Source: Marivivens sp. LCG002 (GTDB lineage: Bacteria > Pseudomonadota > Alphaproteobacteria > Rhodobacterales > Rhodobacteraceae). From it: a DNA stretch of 64,000 bases. Below the pieces are notes generated by a model that saw only the letters and a list, made by a program, of their open reading frames with translations, ran no database searches and was not told where the DNA came from. Numbering within the stretch: position 1 is the stretch's first letter; each line of letters starts with the position of its first letter. A program made the position numbers and the translations under genes. Below, one piece after another: positions 50,193-59,392 of the stretch. The stretch spans positions 2,220,001 to 2,284,000 of the forward strand of contig NZ_CP127165.1 of NCBI RefSeq assembly GCF_030264275.1, in the 5' to 3' direction.

Positions 50193-53150
50193 ATGAACGA
50201 TCAATCTCCTAACGACGTGTTCCATGCCTCCTCCTTCCTGCAAGGACACAATGCGGACTATATCGAGCAGCTTTATGCCCGTTATGCCGACAACCCCGGT
50301 GCCGTCGATGAGACGTGGCGCGCGTTTTTTGCATCCTTGGGCGACGCCCCTGCCGATGCGAAATCCGAAGCTGCTGGCGCATCCTGGAGCCGCCTTGACT
50401 GGCCGCCCGTACCGAATGACGACCTGACTGCCGCTCTCGACGGCCAGTGGCCCGCAGATGCCAAGGCCGCAGGAGACAAGATCAAAGCCAAGGCCGCCGA
50501 AAAGGGCGTCGAGATCAGCGAAGCCCAGCTGCGCAGCGCCGTGCTCGACTCGATCCGCGCTCTGATGATCATCCGCGCCTATCGCATCCGCGGTCACCTT
50601 GTGGCCGACCTCGATCCGCTTGGAATGTCCAAGAACGAGCCGCACCCCGAGCTCGACCCCAAGACCTATGGCTTCACCGCCACCGACATGGATCGCCCGA
50701 TCTTTATCGACAACGTGCTCGGTCTCGAAGTCGCGACGATGAACGAGATCCTTGCAGTGCTTCGCCGCACCTACTGCGGCACCTTCGCGCTCCAGTATAT
50801 GCACATCTCGAACCCCGAAGAAGCAGGTTGGCTCAAAGAGCGGATCGAAGGCTTCGGCAAGGAAATCACCTTTACCCAGAACGGCCGCAAAGCCATCCTG
50901 AACAAGCTCGTCGAAGCCGAAGGGTTCGAAAAGTTCCTGCATGTGAAATACATGGGAACCAAGCGCTTCGGTCTTGATGGCGGCGAAGCTCTGATCCCCG
51001 CGATGGAACAGATCATCAAGCGCGGCGGTGCGCTTGGCGTGCAGGAAATCATCATCGGCATGCCGCACCGTGGCCGTCTGAACATCCTCGCCAACGTGAT
51101 GAGCAAGCCCTATCGCGCGATCTTCAACGAATTCCAGGGCGGCTCGTTCAAGCCCGAGGACGTCGATGGATCGGGCGACGTGAAGTATCACCTCGGTGCC
51201 TCGTCGGACCGTGAGTTCGACGGCAACAAGGTTCACCTTTCGCTGACCGCGAACCCCTCACACCTCGAAGCCGTAAACCCTGTTGTGCTCGGCAAGGCCC
51301 GCGCCAAGAGCGACCAGCTCAACGACATGACCCGCTCTTCGGTTCTTCCGATCCTGTTGCATGGCGACGCAGCATTTGCAGGTCAGGGCGTCGTGGCGGA
51401 ATGCTTCGGTCTTTCGGGTCTTCGCGGCCACCGCACCGGCGGTACGATCCACATTGTTGTGAACAACCAGATCGGCTTTACCACTGCGCCGCACTTCTCG
51501 CGCTCGTCGCCCTATCCGACCGACATCGCTCTGATGGTCGAAGCGCCGATCTTCCACGTGAACGGTGACGATCCCGAAGCGGTGGTCCACGCGGCAAAGG
51601 TTGCGACCGAATTCCGCCAGAAGTTCCACAAAGACGTTGTGATCGACATCTTCTGCTATCGCCGCTTTGGTCACAACGAAGGCGACGAGCCGATGTTCAC
51701 CAACCCGGCGATGTATAACCGCATCAAAAAGCACAAGACCACGCTCCAGCTTTATACCGAACGTCTGGTCAAGGACGGTCTTATCCCCGAGGGCGAGATC
51801 GAGGATATGAAGGCTGAGTTCCAAGCCCACCTCAACGAAGAGTTCGAGGCAGGCAAGGACTATAAGCCGAACAAGGCCGACTGGCTCGACGGCCGTTGGA
51901 GCCATATGGACCGCCAGAAAGAGGGTAACTACCAGCGCGGCGAAACCGCGATCAAGGAAGAGACTCTTCAAGAAGTCGGCAAGGCGCTTGTCAAAGTGCC
52001 CGACAACTTCAACCTGCACCGCACGGTCGGGCGTCTGCTTGAAACCAAGGCGCAGATGTTCGAAACCGGCAAAGGGTTCGACTGGGCTACAGGCGAAGCG
52101 CTTGCCTTCGGCTCGCTCCAGCTTGAAGGCTATCCGATCCGTCTTGCAGGTCAGGACGCAACGCGCGGCACCTTCTCGCAGCGTCACTCTGCGTTCATCG
52201 ATCAGGAAACCGAAGAGCGCTACTACCCGCTCAACAACATCCGCGAAGGTCAGGCCCGCTACGAAGTCATCGACTCGATGCTTTCGGAATATGCTGTTCT
52301 CGGTTTCGAATACGGCTATTCGCTGGCCGAGCCGAACGCGCTCGTGATGTGGGAAGCCCAATTCGGCGACTTCGCCAACGGCGCCCAGATCATGTTTGAC
52401 CAGTTCATCTCGTCGGGCGAAAGCAAATGGCTCCGCATGTCGGGTCTCGTCATGCTTCTGCCGCACGGCTTCGAAGGCCAAGGCCCCGAGCACTCCTCGG
52501 CGCGTCTCGAGCGCTTCCTCCAGATGTGCGGTCAGGACAACTGGATCGTGGCGAACTGCACCACGCCTGCGAACTACTTCCACATCCTGCGCCGTCAGTT
52601 GCACCGCAACTACCGCAAGCCGCTGGTTCTGATGACGCCCAAATCGCTTCTGCGCCACAAGCTCGCGATCTCGGATGTCGAGGATTTCACCACCGGTTCG
52701 TCGTTCCACCGCGTCCTTTGGGACGATGCGCAAAAGGGTCATTCGGATACCAAGCTGGTCTCGGACGACAAGATCAAGCGGGTCGTCATGTGCTCGGGCA
52801 AGGTCTATTACGATCTTCTCGAAGAGCGTGATGCGCGCGGGATCAACGATGTCTACCTGCTCCGTATCGAACAGTTCTACCCGTTCCCTGCCATGTCGCT
52901 CGTCAAAGAGCTTGAGCGTTTCAAGAACGCCGAAATGGTCTGGTGTCAGGAAGAACCCAAGAACCAAGGCGCATGGACCTTTATCGAACCGAATATCGAG
53001 TGGGTCCTTACCCGCATCGACGCCAAGCACAAGCGCCCGTCCTATGCCGGTCGCGCCGCCTCGGCATCGCCGGCCACCGGTCTGGCGAGCCAGCACAAAG
53101 CCCAACAAACTGCGCTTGTGAACGAAGCGCTGACCATCGAAGGAAAGTAA
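50193..53150 (+). CDS. sucA: 2-Oxoglutarate dehydrogenase E1 component
   Basis: 985 residues. The N-terminal helix binding the complex core is FHASSFLQGHNADYIEQLYA. The thiamine diphosphate domain holds GMPHRGRLNILANVMSKP, HGDAAFAGQGVVAE and the GDDPEAVVHAAKVATEFR loop. The transketolase-like part includes RGTFSQRHSAFIDQ and LPHGFEGQGPEHSSARLERF. It decarboxylates 2-oxoglutarate. I chose the ATG before NDQSPND, 10 bp after the small membrane ORF; GAGG lies upstream. Confidence 0.97.
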   Translation: MNDQSPNDVFHASSFLQGHNADYIEQLYARYADNPGAVDETWRAFFASLGDAPADAKSEAAGASWSRLDWPPVPNDDLTAALDGQWPADAKAAGDKIKAKAAEKGVEISEAQLRSAVLDSIRALMIIRAYRIRGHLVADLDPLGMSKNEPHPELDPKTYGFTATDMDRPIFIDNVLGLEVATMNEILAVLRRTYCGTFALQYMHISNPEEAGWLKERIEGFGKEITFTQNGRKAILNKLVEAEGFEKFLHVKYMGTKRFGLDGGEALIPAMEQIIKRGGALGVQEIIIGMPHRGRLNILANVMSKPYRAIFNEFQGGSFKPEDVDGSGDVKYHLGASSDREFDGNKVHLSLTANPSHLEAVNPVVLGKARAKSDQLNDMTRSSVLPILLHGDAAFAGQGVVAECFGLSGLRGHRTGGTIHIVVNNQIGFTTAPHFSRSSPYPTDIALMVEAPIFHVNGDDPEAVVHAAKVATEFRQKFHKDVVIDIFCYRRFGHNEGDEPMFTNPAMYNRIKKHKTTLQLYTERLVKDGLIPEGEIEDMKAEFQAHLNEEFEAGKDYKPNKADWLDGRWSHMDRQKEGNYQRGETAIKEETLQEVGKALVKVPDNFNLHRTVGRLLETKAQMFETGKGFDWATGEALAFGSLQLEGYPIRLAGQDATRGTFSQRHSAFIDQETEERYYPLNNIREGQARYEVIDSMLSEYAVLGFEYGYSLAEPNALVMWEAQFGDFANGAQIMFDQFISSGESKWLRMSGLVMLLPHGFEGQGPEHSSARLERFLQMCGQDNWIVANCTTPANYFHILRRQLHRNYRKPLVLMTPKSLLRHKLAISDVEDFTTGSSFHRVLWDDAQKGHSDTKLVSDDKIKRVVMCSGKVYYDLLEERDARGINDVYLLRIEQFYPFPAMSLVKELERFKNAEMVWCQEEPKNQGAWTFIEPNIEWVLTRIDAKHKRPSYAGRAASASPATGLASQHKAQQTALVNEALTIEGK

Positions 53151-53153
53151 GTC

Positions 53154-54356
53154 ATGAGCACCGAAGTCCGCGTCCCGACGCTTGGCGAAAGCGTCACCGA
53201 AGCCACCGTTGCAACCTGGTTCAAAAAGCCGGGTGATGCAGTCGCAGTCGACGAAATGCTCTGCGAGCTTGAAACCGACAAAGTCACGGTCGAGGTTCCC
53301 TCGCCCGTTGCTGGCACTCTCTCGGAAATCATCGCAGCAGAAGGCGAGACCGTTGGCGTTGACGCCCTTCTCGCCCAGATCGCTGCGGGTGATGCACCTG
53401 CTGCTGCCGCCCCTGCCGCTGCGGCTCCTGCTGCCGAGGCTCCCAAGGCTGCGGCTGCGCCCGCAGGCAAAGATGTCGAGGATGCTCCCTCGGCCAAGAA
53501 GCTGATGGCAGAGAACAACCTCTCGGCTGGTGATGTCACCGGTTCGGGCAAAGACGGCCGCGTCATGAAGTCCGACGTTCTTGCCGCTCTTGCGGCCCCG
53601 AAAGCTGCGGCCCCTGCTGCCGCTGCGCCCCGCGCGGCTTCGGCTCCGCAGGACGCTGCCCGCGAAGAGCGCGTAAAGATGACCAAGCTGCGCCAGACCA
53701 TCGCGCGCCGCCTCAAGGAGTCGCAGAACACCGCCGCCATGCTTACCACCTATAACGAAGTGGACATGTCGGGCGTTATGGAGCTGCGCAACGAATACAA
53801 GGACCTCTTCTTCAAGAAGCACGGCGTCAAGCTTGGCTTCATGTCCTTCTTCGTCAAAGCCTGCACCCACGCTCTCAAAGAAATCCCCGAGGTGAACGCA
53901 GAGATCGACGGCACGGACGTCGTCTACAAGAACTACGTGAACATGGGCGTTGCCGTCGGCACCCCCACCGGTCTCGTTGTTCCTGTTGTCCGTGATGCCG
54001 ACCAGATGAGCTTTGCCGCCATCGAGAAGGAAATCGCCGAACTCGGTGTCAAAGGCCGCGACGGCAAGCTTTCCATGGCCGAAATGCAGGGCGGCACCTT
54101 CACCATCTCGAATGGTGGTGTTTACGGCTCGCTCATGTCCTCGCCCATCCTGAACCCCCCGCAGTCGGGTATCCTCGGCATGCACAAGATTCAGGACCGT
54201 CCGGTTGTGGTAAACGGCCAGATCGTCATCCGTCCGATGATGTATCTCGCCCTGTCCTATGACCACCGTATCGTCGACGGCAAAGGCGCCGTGACCTTCC
54301 TCGTCCGCGTCAAAGAAGCGCTCGAGGACCCGCGTCGCCTCCTGATGGATCTCTGA
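53154..54356 (+). CDS. sucB: Dihydrolipoyl succinyltransferase (2-oxoglutarate dehydrogenase E2)
   Basis: 400 residues. The lipoyl domain (about 1-78) has the lipoylated Lys43 in [10 protein letters not shown]. An Ala/Pro-rich linker follows, then the E3-binding domain (about 105-140, [20 protein letters not shown]). A second Ala/Pro linker precedes the catalytic domain, with the active His371 and Asp375 in [11 protein letters not shown]. It transfers succinyl groups to CoA. It starts 3 bp after sucA. Confidence 0.97.
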   Translation: MSTEVRVPTLGESVTEATVATWFKKPGDAVAVDEMLCELETDKVTVEVPSPVAGTLSEIIAAEGETVGVDALLAQIAAGDAPAAAAPAAAAPAAEAPKAAAAPAGKDVEDAPSAKKLMAENNLSAGDVTGSGKDGRVMKSDVLAALAAPKAAAPAAAAPRAASAPQDAAREERVKMTKLRQTIARRLKESQNTAAMLTTYNEVDMSGVMELRNEYKDLFFKKHGVKLGFMSFFVKACTHALKEIPEVNAEIDGTDVVYKNYVNMGVAVGTPTGLVVPVVRDADQMSFAAIEKEIAELGVKGRDGKLSMAEMQGGTFTISNGGVYGSLMSSPILNPPQSGILGMHKIQDRPVVVNGQIVIRPMMYLALSYDHRIVDGKGAVTFLVRVKEALEDPRRLLMDL

Positions 54357-54403
54357 TTCACTTTGGCCTGAACCTATTCAGACCGTCCCAAGCCTTCAGG
54401 TTC

Positions 54404-54425
54404 GCGGGGGGTGTTTGCCCCCCGC
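54404..54425 (+). other. Strong GC hairpin after sucB
   Basis: GCGGGGGG-TGTTTG-CCCCCCGC, a perfect 8-bp stem with no following T tract. It may attenuate transcription into the MAPEG and lpd genes or protect the upstream mRNA end. Confidence 0.45.
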
Positions 54426-54452
54426 TCTCCTTTCCCCAAAGCGGACCCGATC

Positions 54453-54866
54453 ATGACCCCAGAACTGAAAGTTCTCGCACTTGCCGGCCTCCTTCAGGGG
54501 CTTCAATTCGTGCTTATGTCGGTGCCTGCAAATCTTGAACTCGGCGTTGGCAAAACCTCGAGCCCGCGTGACCCCGACCGGCTCGGAAAACCGCTCATGG
54601 AGCAGGTGAGCGTCAAAACGGGTCGCCTGTTCCGCGCCATGAACAACCATTTCGAGGCGCTTATCCTCTTTACCATCGCTGTTCTCGTCACTGTCCTCGG
54701 AGACGTGACCACGGGATTTTCGGCGATCTGTGCGTGGGTCTATCTCGGCGCACGCGTTCTCTATATCCCTGCCTATTATTTCGGCCTTGCCCCTTGGCGT
54801 TCGCTGATCTGGTTCGTAGGCTTTCTCGCAACAATGGCAATGCTCGGCGCGGCTCTTGTCCAATAA
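54453..54866 (+). CDS. MAPEG-family membrane protein
   Basis: 137 residues with four hydrophobic segments. The motif [20 protein letters not shown] (key part R-A-x-x-N-x-x-E) is the MAPEG signature, followed by [20 protein letters not shown] with the YxxxR/YxxaY region. MAPEG proteins include glutathione-dependent membrane enzymes, but small bacterial ones have no established reaction. It sits between sucB and lpd, 26 bp before lpd. The start was chosen at the ATG before [10 protein letters not shown]; an upstream in-frame start would include the hairpin region. Confidence 0.82.
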   Translation: MTPELKVLALAGLLQGLQFVLMSVPANLELGVGKTSSPRDPDRLGKPLMEQVSVKTGRLFRAMNNHFEALILFTIAVLVTVLGDVTTGFSAICAWVYLGARVLYIPAYYFGLAPWRSLIWFVGFLATMAMLGAALVQ

Positions 54867-54892
54867 GCGCCACGACCACCAAGGAGACTGTT

Positions 54893-56281
54893 ATGTCCAG
54901 CTATGACGTTATCATCATCGGCGCCGGCCCCGGCGGTTATGTCAGCGCGATCCGCTGCGCCCAACTCGGCCTCAAGACCGCAGTTGTAGAAGGTCGCGAC
55001 GCGCTCGGCGGAACTTGCCTCAATGTGGGCTGCATCCCGTCCAAGGCACTCCTGCACGCCTCTCACCAGCTCCACGAAGCAGAGCACAATTTCGCCAAGA
55101 TGGGCCTCAAGGGCAAATCTCCGTCCGTCGATTGGGACCAGATGCTCGCCTATAAGGACGAAGTGATCTCGGGTAACACCAAGGGCATCGAATTCCTGTT
55201 CAAGAAGAACAAGGTCGACTGGATCAAAGGTTGGGCATCGATCCCCGAGCCTGGCAAAGTCAAAGTCGGCGACGACGTTTACGAGACCAAGAACATCGTG
55301 ATCGCTTCGGGCTCCGAGCCCTCGGCTCTTCCCGGTATCGAAGTGGACGAAGACACCGTCGTTACCTCGACAGGCGCGCTCTCGCTCAAGAAGACCCCCA
55401 AGTCGATGGTTGTCATCGGTGCTGGCGTCATCGGTCTCGAACTGGGTTCGGTTTACAAGCGTCTCGGCGCCGAGGTGACTGTTGTGGAATTCCTCGATGC
55501 CATCACTCCGGGTATGGACGGCGAAATCCAGAAGACCTTCCAGAAGATGCTCACCAAGCAGGGTCTCAAGTTTGTCATGGGTGCCGCCGTTCAGGGAGTC
55601 ACCAAAGGCAAGAACAAGAACACCGTGACCTACAAGCTTCGCAAGGACGACAGCGAGCACACCATTGATGCAGAAGTCGTTCTGGTCGCCACTGGTCGCC
55701 GCCCCTATGTATCGGGCCTCGGTCTTGATGCGCTTGGCGTTGAAATGACCCAGCGCGGCCAGATCGCCACCAACGCGCATTACGCCACCAATATTGCGGG
55801 CATCTATGCCATCGGTGATGCCATCGAAGGCCCGATGCTGGCCCACAAGGCCGAAGACGAAGGCATGGCCGTCGCCGAGATCCTTGCAGGTCAGGCAGGC
55901 CACGTAAACTATGACGTGATCCCGGGCGTGATCTACACCCACCCCGAGGTTGCCACCGTCGGCAAAACCGAAGAACAGCTCAAGGCAGAAGGCCGCGCCT
56001 ATAAGGTCGGCAAGTTCTCGTTCATGGGTAACGGTCGCGCCAAGGCCGTCTTTGCGGGCGACGGTTTCGTCAAGATCCTTGCCGACAAGGAAACCGACCG
56101 TATCCTCGGCTGTCACCTGATCGGCCCTGCTGCGGGTGATCTTATCCACGAGGTTTGCGTTGCCATGGAATTCGGCGCAGCAGCCGAAGACCTCGCGCGC
56201 ACCTGCCACGCACACCCGACCTTCTCGGAAGCGATGCGTGAAGCTGCGCTGGCTTGCGGTGACGGAGCAATCCACGCCTAG
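54893..56281 (+). CDS. lpd: Dihydrolipoyl dehydrogenase (E3)
   Basis: 462-residue flavoprotein. The FAD motif is GAGPGGY (residues 10-16) and the redox disulfide Cys42/Cys47 is in GGTCLNVGC. The NAD motif is [20 protein letters not shown], and [20 protein letters not shown] and the active-site HPTFSEA near the C-terminus follow. It reoxidises the lipoyl arms of 2-oxoglutarate dehydrogenase. AAGGAG lies 6 bp before the ATG. Last gene of the suc operon, followed by a strong terminator. Confidence 0.97.
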   Translation: MSSYDVIIIGAGPGGYVSAIRCAQLGLKTAVVEGRDALGGTCLNVGCIPSKALLHASHQLHEAEHNFAKMGLKGKSPSVDWDQMLAYKDEVISGNTKGIEFLFKKNKVDWIKGWASIPEPGKVKVGDDVYETKNIVIASGSEPSALPGIEVDEDTVVTSTGALSLKKTPKSMVVIGAGVIGLELGSVYKRLGAEVTVVEFLDAITPGMDGEIQKTFQKMLTKQGLKFVMGAAVQGVTKGKNKNTVTYKLRKDDSEHTIDAEVVLVATGRRPYVSGLGLDALGVEMTQRGQIATNAHYATNIAGIYAIGDAIEGPMLAHKAEDEGMAVAEILAGQAGHVNYDVIPGVIYTHPEVATVGKTEEQLKAEGRAYKVGKFSFMGNGRAKAVFAGDGFVKILADKETDRILGCHLIGPAAGDLIHEVCVAMEFGAAAEDLARTCHAHPTFSEAMREAALACGDGAIHA

Positions 56282-56303
56282 GGCGCTGGAACACAGTGGG
56301 TTC

Positions 56304-56330
56304 AAGGGCGGCATTCGTGCCGCCCTTTTT
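56304..56330 (+). terminator. Terminator of the suc-lpd operon
   Basis: AAGGGCGGCA-TTCG-TGCCGCCCTT hairpin (10-bp stem, TTCG loop) with a run of five Ts, 22 bp after the lpd stop. Confidence 0.88.
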
Positions 56331-56451
56331 CGTTTCACGACGGCGACTGTCTCGGTTTCCTCTGCATTTTCCCCCGAAAACGCACCAAAACGGTCACAAA
56401 GCTGCCGAATTGCTTGGGCACTCAGAAAGCATCTGTTCTGCCGGAGTAATT

Positions 56452-57318
56452 ATGAAAAAGTTTTCCCTCGGTGCCGCTGCTGCCACTGCTGCTCTCTTCT
56501 TTACCGCGTCTTCTGCCGAGGCGGGTATTCCATATGGCTCGTATGAAGAATTGACCTTTGTCGCCGAAACAGGCGTCTATGCGCCCTCCGGCGACACGAC
56601 CCTGTCGCTCTGCCGTATTTCGACAAAGCATCACGTTGGATTTATCGGGTTCTGGCGCAATGACGCGGCCTATGTGCTTTCGGAAAGCCAATGCCTTGAG
56701 GACGGGTTCTATCGGATCAGCCAAGAAGACATGACCGCCTATCAGGAAACCGGCCTCATTGCTCCCTTGGTTCCAGCCGCGCCGACACTCACAGCACAGG
56801 AAATCGCGACCGGATTTTCTGGGACATTTTTACTAGTATTGGCGCTCTTCTTTAAGGTAGCCATCGAATTGCGTGAATTTGTTTCGCGTCGCCGCAGAAC
56901 GGGAAGCAATACCGCCGCCATCAACACTCTCGCCGCCATGTGTCACATCGCCAAAGCCGACGGCGAAATCGATCCTGCCGAGATCGAAATGATTGGCGCG
57001 GTGATTTTCGAGAAAACCGGGCGCCAGTTCTCGATCCAGCAAATCGCACAAATGATCGAACTGACCGAAGACACGCTCGATCCCGAGGACTATGCGGGCT
57101 TTGGCGAGGGTTTGACCGAACATGAACGCGAGCGTCTGATCGAAGCGGCCTTGATCGTCGCGGTCGCCGATGGCGAAATCCACCCTGCCGAACATTCGCT
57201 CATGATGAACCTCGCTCGCGGATTAAACATTCCCGCGGCGAAATTCCGCAAGGCGCTCCAAAGCGTGGCAGAAGAACTTGCGGGCCTTAGCCCTTCAGCA
57301 TCCGCAGACCCTGCGTGA
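56452..57318 (+). CDS. Membrane protein with C-terminal TerB-like domain
   Basis: 288 residues. A signal peptide (about 1-24, ending SSAEAG) and a periplasmic part (about 25-120) come first. One membrane segment follows (about 122-142, GTFLLVLALFFKVAIEL), then a cytoplasmic TerB/DjlA-N-like helical domain (about 155-280). Two metal-type motifs, AKADGEIDPAE and VADGEIHPAE, mark the TerB fold. TerB domains are linked to tellurite resistance and envelope stress, but the role here is unknown. The 3' end overlaps the convergent GntR gene by 32 bp. Confidence 0.75.
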   Translation: MKKFSLGAAAATAALFFTASSAEAGIPYGSYEELTFVAETGVYAPSGDTTLSLCRISTKHHVGFIGFWRNDAAYVLSESQCLEDGFYRISQEDMTAYQETGLIAPLVPAAPTLTAQEIATGFSGTFLLVLALFFKVAIELREFVSRRRRTGSNTAAINTLAAMCHIAKADGEIDPAEIEMIGAVIFEKTGRQFSIQQIAQMIELTEDTLDPEDYAGFGEGLTEHERERLIEAALIVAVADGEIHPAEHSLMMNLARGLNIPAAKFRKALQSVAEELAGLSPSASADPA

Positions 57319-57937
57319 CATCGGTTCGGACTGCAAGCCTCAGACCGGGCTCGTCCCCTGCCTTGAGTGCGGCGAGGATCAGCTTGTGGTGATAAGGTGG
57401 CTCTTTGCGGTTCAGACGACCGTAAAGCTCGCGCATTGTGGGGCCAAGCTGAAGCCAGACCGTTTCCGTCATCGCAAGGATGGCAGGCGCTTGGGCCCGA
57501 AGATAGAGCGTGCGGTGAAATTCGAGATTCATGCGGATATAGCCGATCGCGTCGTGACGCGCGACCATCTGGCTTACCCCGTGGTTGATGTTCTCCAATC
57601 GGTCGATCAAGGCAAAGTGCGCGCGCGGCAAGGCGCGGCTCGCCAACTCTGGCTCGAGCATCGCACGCAGTGAGGCAAGCTCTTCGATACGATCATTGCT
57701 GAGTTCGGGCGTGGACACACGGCCCGAGGACGACAGGAAAAGCGCCCCTTCGGCAACCAAGCGGCGCACCGCTTCGCGTGCTGGCGTCATCGACACATCG
57801 AATTGCTTGCCGATCCCCCGAAGCGTGAGGGACTCGCCTGGACGAAGCTCGCCATGCATGACTTGGGTGCGCAAGGCGCGATAGACACGTTCATGCGCGG
57901 CGGCGGCCGTATCAATGGGTTTGGTCGGTGAGATCAT
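57287..57937 (-). CDS. GntR-family regulator with FCD domain, candidate TCA-cycle regulator
   Basis: 216 residues. The winged helix (about 12-75) has ERVYRALRTQVMHGELRPGE and FDVSMTPAREAVRRLVAEGA (the PxR(E)A(V/L)RxLxxEG core). The C-terminal FCD domain (about 90-212) has ASLRAMLEPELASRALPRA, FHRTLYLRA and a late HHKLILAALKAGD, giving the metal-binding Asp/His pattern. FCD members bind carboxylic acids such as citrate, lactate or malonate. TGTGATCACA lies 8 bp upstream of its ATG and also upstream of sdhC, sucC and mdh. This suggests an autoregulated controller of these genes (inference). Confidence 0.85.
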   Translation of the reverse strand: MISPTKPIDTAAAAHERVYRALRTQVMHGELRPGESLTLRGIGKQFDVSMTPAREAVRRLVAEGALFLSSSGRVSTPELSNDRIEELASLRAMLEPELASRALPRAHFALIDRLENINHGVSQMVARHDAIGYIRMNLEFHRTLYLRAQAPAILAMTETVWLQLGPTMRELYGRLNRKEPPYHHKLILAALKAGDEPGLRLAVRTDVTQGLRMLKG

Positions 57938-57944
57938 GGCACTA

Positions 57945-57954
57945 TGTGATCACA
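57945..57954. promoter_or_regulatory. TGTGATCACA operator at the GntR/FCD gene start
   Basis: Read towards the gene, GTTTTGTGATCACATAGTGCC precedes the ATG, key part TTTTGTGATCACA. The palindrome is only 8-17 bp from the start codon, in the 30-bp gap after the metallopeptidase gene, so bound protein would block its own transcription. Confidence 0.7.
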
Positions 57955-57967
57955 AAACCCGTTACCG

Positions 57968-58660
57968 TCAATTCTCAAACCGAACGCGGTGAAGGCTTTC
58001 ACCATGTTGCTTGAGCCATTTCCGACAGGCGCGATGCGTCGGGAAAATGCTTTCAACCACATCCCAGAACGCCTGTGAGTGGTTCATTTCAACAAGATGG
58101 GCCACCTCATGTGCCACGACATAGTCGAGAACCTCTCGGGGGGCCATGATCAGACGCCAGCTATACATGAGATCACCCGCCGTGGTGCAGGACCCCCACC
58201 GCGACCGCGTGTCGCGCAAGGAAAGGCGGCGGTAGGAAACTTCAAGCTCTGATGCATAGCGGTCAGAGGCTTCGGCAAGCCTGTCTCGCGCTTTGGTTCT
58301 CAGAAAGGCTTGGACACGCGCGCCGACGCGCTCTGGCTCGTCAGGCAAGATCAGCGTGCCTTCCCGCTCGACCACGCGCCGGACATCACCGACGCGAAGC
58401 TCCAGCGTGTTGCCTTGATAGGGAACGCTGCTCCCCAGTCGCGGGACAACGACATCCCCCAAGCCGCCGAGATGACCGCGCAACCACTCTTCCCGCGAGG
58501 CGACAAAAGCCCGTCCTTCGGATTCGGCCACCCCGTGCGGCATGGTCAGCGTCACCCGCCCATCGAGCCGCGAGATTCGCAGCGATAACCGACGCGCCCG
58601 CCCCGAGCGGCGCACGCCTACCTCGATTGGGGGGTTGCCAACAACAATCTGTCGTCCCAT
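57968..58660 (-). CDS. YgjP-type (M48/DUF45) metallopeptidase
   Basis: 230 residues. The metal site VVAHEVAHLVEMNHSQAFW (HExxH plus the downstream His) lies at about residues 182-200. It is preceded by SRWGSCTTAGDLMYSWRLIM, the typical WGSC motif of the YgjP/DUF45 family. The N-terminal VGVRRSGRARRLSLRISRLD also fits. Predicted cytoplasmic zinc protease of unknown substrate. The gene ends 30 bp before the GntR/FCD gene on the same strand. Confidence 0.9.
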   Translation of the reverse strand: MGRQIVVGNPPIEVGVRRSGRARRLSLRISRLDGRVTLTMPHGVAESEGRAFVASREEWLRGHLGGLGDVVVPRLGSSVPYQGNTLELRVGDVRRVVEREGTLILPDEPERVGARVQAFLRTKARDRLAEASDRYASELEVSYRRLSLRDTRSRWGSCTTAGDLMYSWRLIMAPREVLDYVVAHEVAHLVEMNHSQAFWDVVESIFPTHRACRKWLKQHGESLHRVRFEN

Positions 58661-58766
58661 ATGACCTTCAAACCAGTTATATCGCCAAAGGCTTTGACAC
58701 CTGCGTCAGCTTATGGCAGTTGGCGACGATTCACTGCAAGTGCTCTAGAGATTTGAAGGGACTGTC

Positions 58767-59087
58767 ATGCCCAAGGAAGAATGGGGAACAAAGCGTATCT
58801 GCCCGACCACCGGCAAGCGTTTCTATGACCTCAACGCTGATCCGATCGTAAGCCCGTATACCGGCGAGATCGTCACGCTCGACCTCAGCAAGAACCGCAC
58901 CATGATTGCGGACGCTGAAGACGCTCAGACCAAGAAGATGAAGATCTCGGACGAAGACGATGATCTGATCCTCGACGATGAAGATGATGATGTCGATCTC
59001 GACGACGACATTCTCGACGAAGACGAAGACGATGATAACGTCTCGTTCGACGAACTCGGTGACGTCGCCGCTGACGACGACGAATAA
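58767..59087 (+). CDS. TIGR02300 (FYDLN acid) family protein
   Basis: 106 residues. The N-terminal MPKEEWGTKRICPTTGKRFY then DLNADPIVSPYTGE matches the FYDLN motif of TIGR02300. After residue 60 the chain is almost entirely Asp/Glu, a long acidic tail. The family is widespread in alphaproteobacteria and of unknown function. It sits just before the tRNA-Ala genes. A perfect hairpin follows. Confidence 0.93.
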   Translation: MPKEEWGTKRICPTTGKRFYDLNADPIVSPYTGEIVTLDLSKNRTMIADAEDAQTKKMKISDEDDDLILDDEDDDVDLDDDILDEDEDDDNVSFDELGDVAADDDE

Positions 59088-59093
59088 TTGGTT

Positions 59094-59126
59094 AGGGGCG
59101 AGATTTTTACTCTTGATCTCGCCCTA
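59094..59126 (+). other. Hairpin after the TIGR02300 gene
   Basis: GGGCGAGAT (59096-59104) and ATCTCGCCC (59116-59124) pair perfectly. The T-rich tract is in the 11-nt loop rather than after the stem, so it is not a standard terminator. Confidence 0.45.
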
Positions 59127-59189
59127 GCCACCGCGTAGAGACGCGGCACGCAAAATCCAGAATTGCGCGGCAGAAATGCCAACACTGAT

Positions 59190-59265
<76 letters not shown>

Positions 59266-59303
59266 ATTCCCGAAGGTAAAGCGACTTGGCTGACCCTTCT
59301 GAT

Positions 59304-59379
<76 letters not shown>

Positions 59380-59392
59380 ATCCCCCCCTAGA

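Noticed and set aside
51258-54266. 1002-codon open frame on the minus strand opposite sucA and sucB
   Set aside because: It mirrors two certain genes, has no family resemblance and shows the Arg/Asp/His-rich composition of antisense frames in GC-rich DNA.
54776-56338. 520-codon minus-strand frame opposite lpd
   Set aside because: Antisense of a certain gene and it runs through the operon terminator.
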